Notes under the pieces: model-generated
Seen by the model: only the letters and a program-made list of their open reading frames with translations
The model's database searches: none
Told to the model about the DNA's origin: nothing
Made by a program: the position numbers and the translations under genes
Shown: piece after piece, positions 30,118 through 39,369 of the stretch
Layout of the letters: the number at the start of each line of letters is the position of its first letter
Position numbering within the stretch: the first letter of the stretch is position 1
Assembly: GCA_035707805.1 (NCBI GenBank)
Contig: DASSTS010000039.1
Span: 82,528-146,527 of the forward strand
Length of the DNA: 64,000 nucleotides
Direction: 5' to 3'
Source of the DNA: Castellaniella sp035707805
GTDB taxonomy: Bacteria; Pseudomonadota; Gammaproteobacteria; Burkholderiales; Burkholderiaceae_B

Positions 30118-32040
30118 TCAGCCCCGGGTCCGGCGCCGCCGGGCCCGCATGCGCCGCCAGGTGTGCAGGCTGATCTGGCGGCGCATGCGGTCGTTCTCGC
30201 GGATGCGCCGCGTATGCGCGGCAATCACGTCCCCGCGCGTCAGCACGCCCAGCAGGCGGGCCGGGTCGGCGGGGTCCACCACCAGCAGCCGGCCTACGTT
30301 CTCGATCGCCATGTGGTCCGCGGCCTGGCGCAAGGTATGGCCCGGCGAGATGACGACCGGAGGGCGATGGATCAGGTCGCCCAGGTGTGCCTGGTCCGAC
30401 CACTGGGCATCGAAGAACGTCCGCCGCGTCAGCACGCCCAGGGGCCGGCCTGCGGCATCCAGGATGGGGTAGCCCTGGTGCTGGGCGTCGGCGCCCCCCC
30501 GCGCGATCCACCGGCGGATCTCGCCGATCGTCTGGTCGGCGCGCAGCGTGACCATGTCGTCCGCGCAGGCCGCCCCCACGAGGATCTGCTCCAGGTAGTC
30601 GGCCTTGTACTCCGAGGGCACCCGCACGCCGCGCCGCGCGATTTTTTCCGTCATGATGGTATTGCGCATCATCAGGGCGGAAATCAGGTAGGCCGCCGTG
30701 CAGGCGCCCAGCAGCGGCAGCAGGCCGGTGGGCTGGCCGGTGGTCTCCAGGGCGAAGATCACCGTCGTCAGCAGGGCCCGCGAGGCGCCCGCGAACAGGG
30801 CCGCCATGCCGATCAGCGCGGCGATGCGGGGGTCCACGCCCAGCCAGGGCATGGCGTGGGACAGCAGCAGGCCGAAGATCGCCCCCAGCGAGCCGCCGAT
30901 CGTGAACAGCGGCGCGAGCGTGCCGCCCGAGGTGCCGCTGCCCAGGCAGATCGACCATGAGATGAACTTCATGAGGCACAGCCAGGCCAGCGCGCCCATG
31001 GCCAGGCGTCCGTTGAGGATGTCCTCGATGTTGCTGTAGCCCACGCCCAGGGTCAGGGGCGCCGCCCAGCCTACCAGGCCCACGACCACCGCCCCCAGGG
31101 CCGGCCACCACATCCAGTGCACCGGCAGGCGCTCGAAGCCGTCCTCGATGGCATAGACCAGCCGCGTGACGACGACGCTGATGGCGCCGATCAGGGCGCC
31201 CATGAGCACGTAGGCCGCCAGGGCGCCGCCGCCCGGCGTCGCCACGTGGTCCATCAGGAAGACGGGGGTCGTCCCCATCAGCAGGTCGCGCATGCCGGTG
31301 GCGGTGACGCAGGCCAGCGCCACGGGGATGAGCGAGCGGCCGCGCAGCTCGAACAGCAGCAGTTCGACGGCCAGGGCCACCGCGGAAATCGGCGCCGCGA
31401 ACACCGCGGCCATCCCGGCCGAGGCGCCGGCGGCGAGCAGCACCTTGCGTTCGGTGGCGGTGACCTTCATCAACTGACCGATCAGCGAGCCCAGCGCCCC
31501 GCCGGTGGCGATGATGGGGCCTTCGGCGCCGAAGGGGCCGCCCGTCCCGATGACGACCGCCGAGGACAGCGGCTTGAGCAGCGTGATCCGGGTGGGGATG
31601 CGCGACTCGTTCAGCAGGACCTGCTCCATCGCCTCGGGAATCCCGTGGCCGCGGATCGCCTTGGATCCCCAGCGCGCCATGGCGCCCGCGATCAGGCCGC
31701 CCACGACCGGCACGAGGATGACCCACGCCCCCAGGCGCGGCACGGCGCCGGCCGGCGAGGAAAAAGCGGTCGACCAGGTGCCGTAGAAACTGATGTTGGT
31801 GATCAGCCCGATCAGCTTCATCAGCGCCCAGGCCACCAGTGCCGCCACGAACCCCAGGCCGATCGACACGGCGATCATGCGCAGCAGCCGCCAGTCGAAA
31901 CGCGTCACGTCGCGCGGCATGCGCGCCTGGGCGAGGCTCGGTCCCAGATCGGGCGCCACCGGCAGCCCTCCGGACTGGCTCCGCCCCTGAAGGCGGGGGG
32001 CGGCGGAATCGGCGGTGGAGGACGGTTTTTCGAGAATCAA
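30118..32040 (-). CDS. ClC-type chloride channel/antiporter with C-terminal CBS domains
   Basis: A 640-residue protein from a TTG at 32040, or 600 residues from the ATG at 31920; neither has a clear ribosome site. The ClC core shows IRGHGIPEAME, GGPFGAEGPIIATGGALGSLIG (the Glu of GAEGP is the gating glutamate position) and GSGTSGGTLAPLFTIGGSLGAI. Two CBS repeats follow from about residue 490: LVGAACADDMVTL ... GYPILDAAGRPLGVLTRR, then HRPPVVISPGHTLRQAADHM ... LLVVDPADPARLLGVLTRGDV. Retention of the gating Glu suggests H+/Cl- exchange, but this is inferred. The C-terminus is very Arg-rich. Confidence 0.93.
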   Translation of the reverse strand: MILEKPSSTADSAAPRLQGRSQSGGLPVAPDLGPSLAQARMPRDVTRFDWRLLRMIAVSIGLGFVAALVAWALMKLIGLITNISFYGTWSTAFSSPAGAVPRLGAWVILVPVVGGLIAGAMARWGSKAIRGHGIPEAMEQVLLNESRIPTRITLLKPLSSAVVIGTGGPFGAEGPIIATGGALGSLIGQLMKVTATERKVLLAAGASAGMAAVFAAPISAVALAVELLLFELRGRSLIPVALACVTATGMRDLLMGTTPVFLMDHVATPGGGALAAYVLMGALIGAISVVVTRLVYAIEDGFERLPVHWMWWPALGAVVVGLVGWAAPLTLGVGYSNIEDILNGRLAMGALAWLCLMKFISWSICLGSGTSGGTLAPLFTIGGSLGAIFGLLLSHAMPWLGVDPRIAALIGMAALFAGASRALLTTVIFALETTGQPTGLLPLLGACTAAYLISALMMRNTIMTEKIARRGVRVPSEYKADYLEQILVGAACADDMVTLRADQTIGEIRRWIARGGADAQHQGYPILDAAGRPLGVLTRRTFFDAQWSDQAHLGDLIHRPPVVISPGHTLRQAADHMAIENVGRLLVVDPADPARLLGVLTRGDVIAAHTRRIRENDRMRRQISLHTWRRMRARRRRTRG

Positions 32041-32085
32041 GCTGCGGGTACCGGTGAAATCAGGACAACCTCACATTATGACAGT

Positions 32086-32970
32086 TCAAGCTTTAAACAA
32101 GCTGAGCGGACGGCATCCCAGCCGGACCCCCCAGGTCGCCAGCACGAAGGGCGCCGTCAGGGCCGGCCAGTCCAGCAGCTGGAAGCCGCGCAGCAGGAGC
32201 AGGCTGAGCGCGAGGCCCGCGCACCAGGCCGCGCGACGCCCCGGCAGCGCCTGATGGATGGCCTCGGACGCGAGGACCGCGTTGAATCCGTACAAACCCA
32301 TGCGCCAGGGATCGGCGGGCAGACCCAGCAGCCAACCGGCGGCCAGCATCAGGGCCGAGGCGGCCAGCGCCCGTCCGGCGGCGGACGGCGCGGCCCATGC
32401 CAGTCCCAGGACGCACAAAGCGCCGGCCAGCGGGTCGTCCAGGAACATTACCTGCCCCACCCCGCGCAAGAGCGCGGCCAGCCAGGCGGCGGCGCCGTCG
32501 GCGGCCGCTGCGGGCACCACGGCCTCGGCCGGCGTCCAGCCCGCCACGGGGATGGCGGCCAGCAACAGCCAGGTCACCAGGATGAAGGGCGCCGTATAGG
32601 GCGAGCCCGGCAGGCGGCGGCGCCATGCCGCCGCCATCCAGGTCGCCAGCCAGGCCAAACCCGCCGCCAGCGCCCACGCCAGCGGCGTGGACGGCAGCGC
32701 GATCAGCACCGCAATCCCCGCCAGCGCGCCGTTGTATCCATGCAGCCCGGCCTCGCAATCGGCCCGCCTGCCATGGCGCAATCCCCAGAGCGTGCCGGTG
32801 AGCGCGCCCAGCAGGCAGGCCAGGACCAGCGCGGCGGACTGCGCCGCGACGGCCGCGAGAAAGCACAGGCCCGCCCCCGCATGGCCGCGCAGGAAGACCT
32901 GCCCCACACCGCGCAGAGTCATGCGGGCCAGGCCGGCGCCGCGCAGCAAGCCCGTGGGCCACTTGCTCAT
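32086..32970 (-). CDS. Urea transporter (UT family)
   Basis: A 294-residue membrane protein made of two homologous halves, as in UT channels. The repeated signature is visible twice: LRGVGQVFL ... GYNGALAGIAVLIAL in half 1 and LRGVGQVMFLDDPLAGAL ... GLYGFNAVLASEAIH in half 2, with SPYTAPFILVTW and LTAPFVLATW matching one another. Such channels pass urea passively across the inner membrane. No urease or amidase gene is in the window, so the context gives no substrate support; assignment rests on the internal repeat and motifs. Confidence 0.88.
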   Translation of the reverse strand: MSKWPTGLLRGAGLARMTLRGVGQVFLRGHAGAGLCFLAAVAAQSAALVLACLLGALTGTLWGLRHGRRADCEAGLHGYNGALAGIAVLIALPSTPLAWALAAGLAWLATWMAAAWRRRLPGSPYTAPFILVTWLLLAAIPVAGWTPAEAVVPAAAADGAAAWLAALLRGVGQVMFLDDPLAGALCVLGLAWAAPSAAGRALAASALMLAAGWLLGLPADPWRMGLYGFNAVLASEAIHQALPGRRAAWCAGLALSLLLLRGFQLLDWPALTAPFVLATWGVRLGCRPLSLFKA

Positions 32971-33102
32971 TCGTTCGCTTCTCCACAGACGCGGCCCGCA
33001 CCGGACGGCAGGCGCGCAAAGGTGAGCATCGTACCGCCGCCGCGGCTGGAATGCATGCGCAACGGCGTACAATCGACGGGACGCACCCCTTCCGGGCCTT
33101 TC

Positions 33103-34335
33103 ATGAAGACCACGCTTGCCTCCGACGCCGCCCCCCTGATCCACCCCGAGCCCCCGGCCTCCCAGCCGGGGGTCGCTTTTCCCGTACTGGGCGCCATCAG
33201 CCTGACCCACCTGCTCAACGACATGATGCAGTCGGTGCTGCTGGCGATCTACCCGGTGCTGCAGGGGCGTTTCGACCTCAGCTTCGCGCAGGTGGGCATC
33301 ATCACCCTGGCTTTCCAGTTCTCCTCGTCCCTGCTGCAGCCGCTGGTGGGCCGCTTCACCGACCGCCGTCCCCTGCCGTATTCCCTGCCCGTCGGCATGG
33401 GCTTTACCTGCTGCGGCCTGCTGCTGCTCTCGCAGGCCTGGAACTTCCCCCTGGTGGTGCTGGCGGCGACCCTGGTGGGCGCGGGGTCCTCGGTCTTCCA
33501 TCCGGAATCCTCGCGCGTGGCCCGCATGGCCTCGGCCGGTCAGCACGGCCTGGCCCAGTCGATCTTCCAGGTCGGCGGCAACATCGGTTCGTCGATCGGA
33601 CCGCTGCTGGCCGCCTTGCTGATCGTCCCCCGGGGCCAGGGCAGCGTGGCCTGGGTGTCGCTGGCCGCCCTGCTGGGCATCTGCATCCTGATCGGGGTCA
33701 GCCGCTGGTATGCCGCCAACCTCACCAGCAGCCGCGGACGCGCCTCGCTGGGCAAGGTCGACAACGGCCTGTCCGGCCGCCAGGTGCGCAGTGCGCTCAC
33801 CGTCTTGCTGGTGCTGATCTTCAGCAAATATTTCTATGTGGCGGGGCTCACCAGCTATTTCACCTTCTTCCTGATCGACCGCTTCGGCCTGGACATCCAG
33901 CAAGCCCAGTATTCCCTGTTCGTCTTTCTGGCCGGCGTGGCCACCGGCACGCTGGTGGGCGGACCGGTGGGCGACCGGATCGGCCGCAAGCGCGTGATCT
34001 GGGGCTCCATCCTGGGGACGGCGCCCTTTTCCCTGGCGCTGCCCTACGCCAATCTGCACTGGACCCTGGTGCTGGCCTTCTGCGCCGGCATGATGATCGC
34101 CTCCGCCTTCCCGGCCATCGTCGTCTACGCCCAGGAACTCATGCCGGGCAAGACCGGTACGGTCTCGGGGCTGTTCTTCGGCCTGGCCTTCGGCATGGCC
34201 GGCGTCGGCGCCGCCGTGCTGGGCAAGCTGGCCGACGCCACCAGCATCGCCTTCGTCTACCATCTGTGCGCCTTCCTGCCCCTGCTGGGGATCGCGGCCT
34301 TCCTGCTGCCCGACACGCGGCGGCTCGCGGCATGA
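33103..34335 (+). CDS. MFS exporter, fosmidomycin resistance (Fsr) type
   Basis: A 410-residue major facilitator with about 12 hydrophobic segments. The N-terminal segment ISLTHLLNDMMQSVLLAIYPVL, the motif VGRFTDRRPLPYSLP between helices 2 and 3, and VFHPESSRVARMASAGQHGLAQSIFQVGGNIG are highly characteristic of Fsr. The second half has VGGPVGDRIGRKRVI. The natural substrate is unknown; Fsr exports fosmidomycin in E. coli. Its stop overlaps the start of a second MFS gene (ATGA). Confidence 0.9.
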   Translation: MKTTLASDAAPLIHPEPPASQPGVAFPVLGAISLTHLLNDMMQSVLLAIYPVLQGRFDLSFAQVGIITLAFQFSSSLLQPLVGRFTDRRPLPYSLPVGMGFTCCGLLLLSQAWNFPLVVLAATLVGAGSSVFHPESSRVARMASAGQHGLAQSIFQVGGNIGSSIGPLLAALLIVPRGQGSVAWVSLAALLGICILIGVSRWYAANLTSSRGRASLGKVDNGLSGRQVRSALTVLLVLIFSKYFYVAGLTSYFTFFLIDRFGLDIQQAQYSLFVFLAGVATGTLVGGPVGDRIGRKRVIWGSILGTAPFSLALPYANLHWTLVLAFCAGMMIASAFPAIVVYAQELMPGKTGTVSGLFFGLAFGMAGVGAAVLGKLADATSIAFVYHLCAFLPLLGIAAFLLPDTRRLAA

Positions 34336-35573
34336 GCCCGATGCGCTTCCCCGCCTCGGGACGCTGGCTGGTGGCCGCCAGCCTGCTGTTGCTGGCCGCC
34401 AACCTGCGGCCCCTGTTTCCCAGCACCGCCGTCCTGCTGCCCGACCTGGGCCGGGGCCTGGGCCTGTCGGCCGCGGCCGCCGGCTACCTGACCACCCTGC
34501 CGGTCCTGTGCATGGGGGTCTTCGCCCCCCTGGCGCCGCGCGGCGCCCAGCGCCTGGGCGTGGAACGCACACTGCTCCTGGCATTGCTGCTGATCACGAT
34601 CGGCACGGCCCTGCGCGGCGTCCTGGACGTCACGAGCCTGTTCCTGGGCACCGCCATGGCCGGCGCCGGCATCGCCTGGGGCAACGTCCTGCTGCCCAGC
34701 CTGGTCAAGCGCGATTTCGCCGATCGCGCGGCGCTCATGACCGGCCTCTACACCATGAGCCTGGTGGGTGGGGCGGCCCTGGCCGCCGCCACCACCCTGC
34801 CCCTGACCCATTTCATGGGCGGCCGGTGGTCCCTGGGTCTGGCCATCTGGGCGATTCCGGCCCTGCTGGCGCTGGCGGCCTGGGCCCCCGTGGCCTGGCG
34901 CGCCGGCGCGCGCCAGGCCGCCAGGCCGCGCATGCTGCCGGTCCAGGGCCTGCGCCGCGACGGACTGGCCTGGGCGGTGACGCTGTTCATGGGGCTGCAG
35001 TCGGCCCTGGCCTATTGCGTGCTGGGCTGGATGGCGCCCATGCTGCGCGACGGGGGTCTGAGCGGCACCGAATCGGGCCTGGTCACGTCCGTCTCCATCC
35101 TGCTGCAGGTGGTGTCCTGCCTGCTCACGCCGCTGCTGGCCGCGCGCAGTCGCGACCAGCGGGCGCTGGCCGTGCTGCTGTCGGCCACGGCCACGCTGGC
35201 GCTGGTCGGCATGGTGCTCGGCCCGCGCTGGGCGGTCTGGCCCCTGGCGGTCGTGCAGGGCATCGGCCAGGGAGGGCTCTTCGCCCTCGCCCTGATGCTG
35301 ATCGTGCTGCGGTCCCGCGATGCGCACGTGGCCGCCCACCTTTCCAGCATGGCGCAGACGACCGGCTACGTGCTGGCGGCCAGCGGGCCGCTGCTGATCG
35401 GCGTGCTGTATGCGTGGACAGGCGGGTTCCGCGCCGCCACCGTCCTGATCGGGCTGCTGGGCCTGGCCACGGCGGCGGCCGGCTGGTGCGCCGGACGCAA
35501 TGCGCTGGTGCGGGCGCACGTGCTGTCGGCGGACGACGGCCCGCAGGCGGCGCCGCAAGTGCCGGGCGCCTGA
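34332..35573 (+). CDS. MFS transporter, CynX/NimT (cyanate transporter-like) family
   Basis: A 413-residue major facilitator with about 12 hydrophobic segments. The family marker NLRPLFPSTAVLLPDL follows the first helix, and WGNVLLPSLVKRDF, GLQSALAYCVLGWMAPML and LIVLRSRDAHVAAHLSSMAQTTGYVLAASGPLLIG are typical of CynX/NimT-type proteins. Substrates in this family include cyanate and 2-nitroimidazole; none can be read from the sequence. Translationally coupled with the preceding Fsr-type exporter. Confidence 0.87.
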   Translation: MSPMRFPASGRWLVAASLLLLAANLRPLFPSTAVLLPDLGRGLGLSAAAAGYLTTLPVLCMGVFAPLAPRGAQRLGVERTLLLALLLITIGTALRGVLDVTSLFLGTAMAGAGIAWGNVLLPSLVKRDFADRAALMTGLYTMSLVGGAALAAATTLPLTHFMGGRWSLGLAIWAIPALLALAAWAPVAWRAGARQAARPRMLPVQGLRRDGLAWAVTLFMGLQSALAYCVLGWMAPMLRDGGLSGTESGLVTSVSILLQVVSCLLTPLLAARSRDQRALAVLLSATATLALVGMVLGPRWAVWPLAVVQGIGQGGLFALALMLIVLRSRDAHVAAHLSSMAQTTGYVLAASGPLLIGVLYAWTGGFRAATVLIGLLGLATAAAGWCAGRNALVRAHVLSADDGPQAAPQVPGA

Positions 35574-35601
35574 AAAAGACGGTCCCGGCCGCCCAAAAGA
35601 A

Positions 35602-35627
35602 ATGGCCTGCGCGTTCGCGCAGGCCAT
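35602..35627. terminator. Strong hairpin between convergent genes
   Basis: ATGGCCTGCGCG pairs perfectly with CGCGCAGGCCAT across a two-base TT centre. A short A-rich stretch (CCCAAAAGAA) on the left supplies the T-run for the fabB transcript on the minus strand; there is no T-run on the plus side. Confidence 0.65.
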
Positions 35628-35669
35628 CGTATCGGCCGGCGGCGGGGTCGCCCCGCCGGGCCGCCGGCC

Positions 35670-36887
35670 TTACAGGCCGGCCTTGGAGAACACCAGCGTG
35701 GCGTTCGTGCCGCCAAAGCCAAAACTATTGGACAGGGCCGTGCGGATATCGGCCTTTTCCACCGTCTCGCGCAGGATGTTCATGCCCTCGGCGGCCGGGT
35801 CCAGGTGTTCGATGTTGGCCGAGGCCGCCACGAAACCGTGCCGCATCATCAGCAGCGTGTAGACCGCCTCGTTGACGCCCGCCGCGCCCAGCGCATGGCC
35901 GGAGAGCGACTTGGTGGAGGCGATCCAGGGCTGTTCGGCGCCGAACACGGCCCGGATGGCCTCAAGTTCCTTGACGTCGCCCACCGGCGTGCTGGTGCCG
36001 TGAGTGTTGATGTAGTCCACGGGGCCTTCGACGCCCGCCAGCGCCTGGCGCATGCAGCGTTCGGCGCCCTCGCCGGATGGCGCCACCATGTCGTAGCCGT
36101 CGGACGTGGCTCCGTAGCCGACGATTTCGGCCAGGATCCGGGCGCCCCGGGCTTTCGCGTGTTCGTATTCCTCGACCACCAGGATGCCGCCGCCGCCCGA
36201 GATGACGAAACCGTCACGGTCGGCGTCGTAGGTGCGCGAGGCGCGCTCGGGCGTGTCGTTGTAGCGGGTGGACAGCGCGCCCATGGCGTCGAACATGAAG
36301 GACAGCGACCAGTGCTCTTCCTCGGCGCCGCCGGCAAAGACGATGTCCTGCTTGCCCAGCTGGATCTGCTCGACCGCGTTGCCGATGCAGTGCGCGCTGG
36401 TGGAGCACGCCGAGCTGATGGAATAGTTGACACCCTTGATCTGTGCGCCCGTGGCCAGGCACGCGGACACCCCGCTGGCCATGGCCTTGGTCACCATGTA
36501 GGGGCCGACGCGGCGCACGCCCTTGTCGTGCAGGGTCTGGATGCCCTCGTTGATGGCGGAATGCGAGGCGCCGCCCGCGCCTACGATCAGGCCGGTGCGG
36601 GGATTGGAGACGAGTTCGGGCGGCAGGCCGGCATCCTGGATGGCCTCCTGCATGGCCAGCCAGGCATAGGCGTGGCCGTCGGCCATGAAGCGGCTGAGCT
36701 TGCGGTCGATTTTGTCGAGCGCATCCAGGCGCACGGAGCCCGCCACATGGGACCGCAGGCCCTGTTCGGCGTATTCCGGCTGGTAGGTGATGCCGGAACG
36801 GCCCGTACGCAGACTGTCGAGGACCTCGGCCTGATTGTTGCCCAGGCTGGATACGATGCCCATCCCGGTGACGACCACGCGACGCAT
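35670..36887 (-). CDS. fabB: 3-Oxoacyl-ACP synthase I
   Basis: A 405-residue condensing enzyme with catalytic Cys161 in SISSACSTSAHCIG, the His of NTHGTSTPVGD, and the second His in SLSGHALGAAGVNEA. The C-terminus LSNSFGFGGTNATLVF closes the thiolase fold. FabB elongates unsaturated intermediates, and the pairing with fabA 11 bp upstream identifies it as FabB rather than FabF. Together they divert growing chains into unsaturated fatty acids. Confidence 0.95.
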   Translation of the reverse strand: MRRVVVTGMGIVSSLGNNQAEVLDSLRTGRSGITYQPEYAEQGLRSHVAGSVRLDALDKIDRKLSRFMADGHAYAWLAMQEAIQDAGLPPELVSNPRTGLIVGAGGASHSAINEGIQTLHDKGVRRVGPYMVTKAMASGVSACLATGAQIKGVNYSISSACSTSAHCIGNAVEQIQLGKQDIVFAGGAEEEHWSLSFMFDAMGALSTRYNDTPERASRTYDADRDGFVISGGGGILVVEEYEHAKARGARILAEIVGYGATSDGYDMVAPSGEGAERCMRQALAGVEGPVDYINTHGTSTPVGDVKELEAIRAVFGAEQPWIASTKSLSGHALGAAGVNEAVYTLLMMRHGFVAASANIEHLDPAAEGMNILRETVEKADIRTALSNSFGFGGTNATLVFSKAGL

Positions 36888-36898
36888 AATCGGGCCTC

Positions 36899-37411
36899 CT
36901 AGAAATTGTCCGTGCGGGTGAACAGACCCACCCGCAAATCATGGGCCACGTAGATCTCGTGGCCGTCGACTTCCATGCGCGCGTCGGCGATGCCCATGAC
37001 GAGCTTGCGCATCATGACGCGCTTCATGTCGATGTGATAGCGCACCAGGCGGGCGGTGGGCAGGACCTGCCCGGTGAATTTGACCTCGCCCACGCCCAGC
37101 GCGCGGCCCCGGCCCTGGCCGCCGCAGCAGCCCAGGAAGAAGCCGACGAGCTGCCACATGGCGTCCAGGCCGAGGCAGCCCGGCATGACGGGGTCGCCCT
37201 GGAAATGGCAGTCGAAAAACCACAGGTCGGGGCGGATGTCGAGCTCGGCGATGATCTCGCCCTTGCCGTGCGGCCCGCCCTGATCGTCGATGCGCACGAT
37301 GCGGTCGAACATCAACATGGGCGGCAGCGGCAGTTGGGCGTTGCCCGGGCCAAAGAGTTCCCCGCGCCCGCATGCCAGCAGTTCGTCGTAGCTGTAGCTG
37401 TGTTTTTCCAT
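36899..37411 (-). CDS. fabA: 3-Hydroxydecanoyl-ACP dehydratase/isomerase
   Basis: A 170-residue hot-dog fold enzyme. Catalytic His69 and Asp83 are visible in CHFQGDPVMPGCLGLDAMWQ. FabA dehydrates 3-hydroxydecanoyl-ACP and isomerises trans-2- to cis-3-decenoyl-ACP, introducing the double bond of unsaturated fatty acids. It is the first gene of fabAB. A TATACT sequence on the minus strand at 37491-37496 could be the -10 element, though no clear -35 partner was found. Confidence 0.96.
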   Translation of the reverse strand: MEKHSYSYDELLACGRGELFGPGNAQLPLPPMLMFDRIVRIDDQGGPHGKGEIIAELDIRPDLWFFDCHFQGDPVMPGCLGLDAMWQLVGFFLGCCGGQGRGRALGVGEVKFTGQVLPTARLVRYHIDMKRVMMRKLVMGIADARMEVDGHEIYVAHDLRVGLFTRTDNF

Positions 37412-37542
37412 GATGCCCCGTGTGAAAACCGGTCCGCCAGCCGCTCTGCGTAACGCCAGAACGCAAGCCTTCAAAGTAGATAAGCCTCACAGTATAACCT
37501 GAGCCTTCCGCCGGGCCGGCAGGCGGGGATGCGCTCCTTGAG

Positions 37543-38064
37543 CTAGGGCTGGGCAGCCGTGTACCAGACCGTGACCGTCCCGCGGATGAACAGCGGCGGA
37601 CCGTCTCCGCCCCAGTGCAGGACCCGGTGCACCAGCAGCATGGGGCCCTGCGCCGCACGCCCCTCGAAAATCCGCGTGTTCAGGTGCGAGCCCTGCATCC
37701 GGACGCAGGGTCCCAGCGCCGAGCCCCAGCACAGGTCGGTGGCGACCTGCGCCCGGCTGTCATAGCGGCGCGACGCGTAGACCCGGGTGATCCGCGCGCC
37801 GGCGGGAATCGCAGCATAGTCGCGCCCCGGCTCGAAAGTCACGGTGACCGCCCGGCCCACCGCCTGCAGGCCCTGGCTGGTGCGGTCCTGTGTCCAGGCC
37901 CGGTCTACCGCCGCCGAGACCCCGGCCCACCCCAGCAGCGCGGCCGCAAGCAGCAGGCCCGGCAGGCCTGCGCGCGGGCGGGCGGGCGCGCGGCGGGAGA
38001 CGGGCTGGCCAGGGTTCCACGGGCGCCGGCGCGCCATGGAAGAAGCAGTCGCGCATGGATTCAT
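37543..38064 (-). CDS. Secreted FlhE-like protein
   Basis: A 173-residue protein from the ATG at 38064 (164 from 38037). A basic N-terminus leads to a hydrophobic signal segment, GLPGLLLAAALLGWAG-VSAA. The mature part resembles FlhE: IPAGARITRVYASRRYDSRAQVATDLCWG, then CVRMQGSHLNTRIFEG and a terminal RGTVTVWY, with a Cys pair in the spacing seen in FlhE (LC ... C, nine residues apart). FlhE in enterobacteria is a periplasmic protein of the flagellar export apparatus. No flagellar genes are nearby, and the match is by pattern only. Confidence 0.5.
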   Translation of the reverse strand: MNPCATASSMARRRPWNPGQPVSRRAPARPRAGLPGLLLAAALLGWAGVSAAVDRAWTQDRTSQGLQAVGRAVTVTFEPGRDYAAIPAGARITRVYASRRYDSRAQVATDLCWGSALGPCVRMQGSHLNTRIFEGRAAQGPMLLVHRVLHWGGDGPPLFIRGTVTVWYTAAQP

Positions 38065-38085
38065 GGGGCGAGTATATTGCGTGTC

Positions 38086-38856
38086 ATGTGCATCGCCTAC
38101 CTGTCGCTCGGCCATCCCGACTGGCCCGTCCTGATCGCCGCCAACCGCGACGAATTCCATGCGCGGCCGGCCAGCCCCGCCGGCCCCTGGCCCGGCCGCC
38201 CGGACATCGTGGCCGGACGCGACCTGGAGGCCGGCGGCACCTGGCTGGGCTGCGGCCCGGACGGCCGCTATGCGCTGCTGACGAACTACCGCGAGCCGGG
38301 CTTTTCCGCGCCGGCGGGCGCGCCGTCGCGCGGCACGCTGGTGCGCGACTACCTGCTGGGCGAGACCGGCGCGGCCGACTACGGCGAGGCCATCGCCCGG
38401 CGGGCGCGGGGCTGGGCGGGCTTCAACCTGATCCTAGGCGGCCCGGACGGGAGCTGGTACGTCGGCAACCGCGACGCCTCGCCGGCCCCGCGCCGGCTGG
38501 CACCGGGCACCCACGTGCTGTCCAACCACCTGCTGAACACGCCCTGGCCCAAGACCCTGCGGCTGCGCGCGGCGCTGGACGCGCTGCCCCCGGAAGGCTG
38601 GGTGCGCGAGCCGGACCGGGTCTTCGCCCTCTTGCGCGACACAACCCCGGCACCCGAGGCCGAGCTGCCGCGCACCGGCCTGAGCCCGGCGCGCGAAAAA
38701 CTGCTGAGCAGCCCCTTCATCGTCAGCCCCGAATACGGCACCCGCTGCTCGACGGTGATCGCCATCGGCGCGGATCAAAGCATTCTGCTGAGCGAGCAGA
38801 GCTACGGCCCCGACGGCCTGCCCACCGAGCGGCACGACTGGCGCCTGCCTCGCTAA
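38086..38856 (+). CDS. NRDE (TANGO2-like) family protein
   Basis: A 256-residue protein whose name-giving motif N20-R21-D22-E23 is in LIAANRDEFHARP after the N-terminal MCIAYLSL; the Cys2 fits N-terminal nucleophile-like folds. Other family segments are GRDLEAGGTWLG, ALLTNYREP, SRGTLVRDYL, GFNLILGG, HVLSNHLLNTPWPK and YGTRCSTVIAI. TANGO2 proteins have been tied to heme handling in eukaryotes; bacterial function is unsettled. Its start lies 21 bp from the divergent FlhE-like gene. Confidence 0.92.
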   Translation: MCIAYLSLGHPDWPVLIAANRDEFHARPASPAGPWPGRPDIVAGRDLEAGGTWLGCGPDGRYALLTNYREPGFSAPAGAPSRGTLVRDYLLGETGAADYGEAIARRARGWAGFNLILGGPDGSWYVGNRDASPAPRRLAPGTHVLSNHLLNTPWPKTLRLRAALDALPPEGWVREPDRVFALLRDTTPAPEAELPRTGLSPAREKLLSSPFIVSPEYGTRCSTVIAIGADQSILLSEQSYGPDGLPTERHDWRLPR

Positions 38857-38889
38857 AATGACGTTTTCCCTCTTCCACAGGACATTCCC

Positions 38890-39354
38890 ATGAGCACCGG
38901 CCTTGCCAGCCAGATCACCGAAGCCGTCAAATCCGCCATGCGGGCGCACGATAGCGTGCGGCTGGGCACCTTGCGCCTCCTGCAGGCCGCGATCAAGCAA
39001 AAGGCCGTGGACGAGCGCATCGAGCCCGACGATGCCATGATCATCGCCATCATCGAGAAGCAGGCCAAGCAGCGCCGCGAATCGATCGCCGCCTTCGAGG
39101 GCGCCGGGCGCACCGACAGCGCCGACCAGGAACGCGCAGAGCTGGACATCCTGAAGGAATTCCTGCCCCAGGGCGCCAGCCCCGAGGAAATCGCCGCCGC
39201 CATCGAGGCGGCGGTGTCCGAGGCCCAGGCCAAGGGCCTGCAGGGCGGCGCCGCCATGGGCGCCGTCATGGGGCGGCTGAAGACCGCCCTGGCCGGCCGC
39301 GCCGACATGTCCGCGGTCTCGGCCCAGGTTAAGGCCCGCCTGAGCGGCGCCTGA
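38890..39354 (+). CDS. yqeY: GatB/YqeY domain protein
   Basis: A 154-residue all-helical protein similar to the tRNA-binding tail domain of GatB. Typical segments are MRAHDSVRLGTLRLLQAAIKQKAVDER, IIEKQAKQRRESIAAFEGAGR, and EFLPQGASPEEIAAAIE. Its role is unknown; in many betaproteobacteria it sits near dnaG-rpoD, which are not in this window. It is 33 bp after the NRDE gene and convergent with the Old Yellow Enzyme gene. Confidence 0.92.
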   Translation: MSTGLASQITEAVKSAMRAHDSVRLGTLRLLQAAIKQKAVDERIEPDDAMIIAIIEKQAKQRRESIAAFEGAGRTDSADQERAELDILKEFLPQGASPEEIAAAIEAAVSEAQAKGLQGGAAMGAVMGRLKTALAGRADMSAVSAQVKARLSGA

Positions 39355-39369
39355 TCCCTGCCGGCGGGC

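Noticed and set aside
31117..34335. A 1072-codon open frame on the plus strand
   Set aside because: Its first two thirds are antisense to the ClC channel and urea transporter genes and low in complexity; only the part from 33103 is a real gene (Fsr-type exporter).
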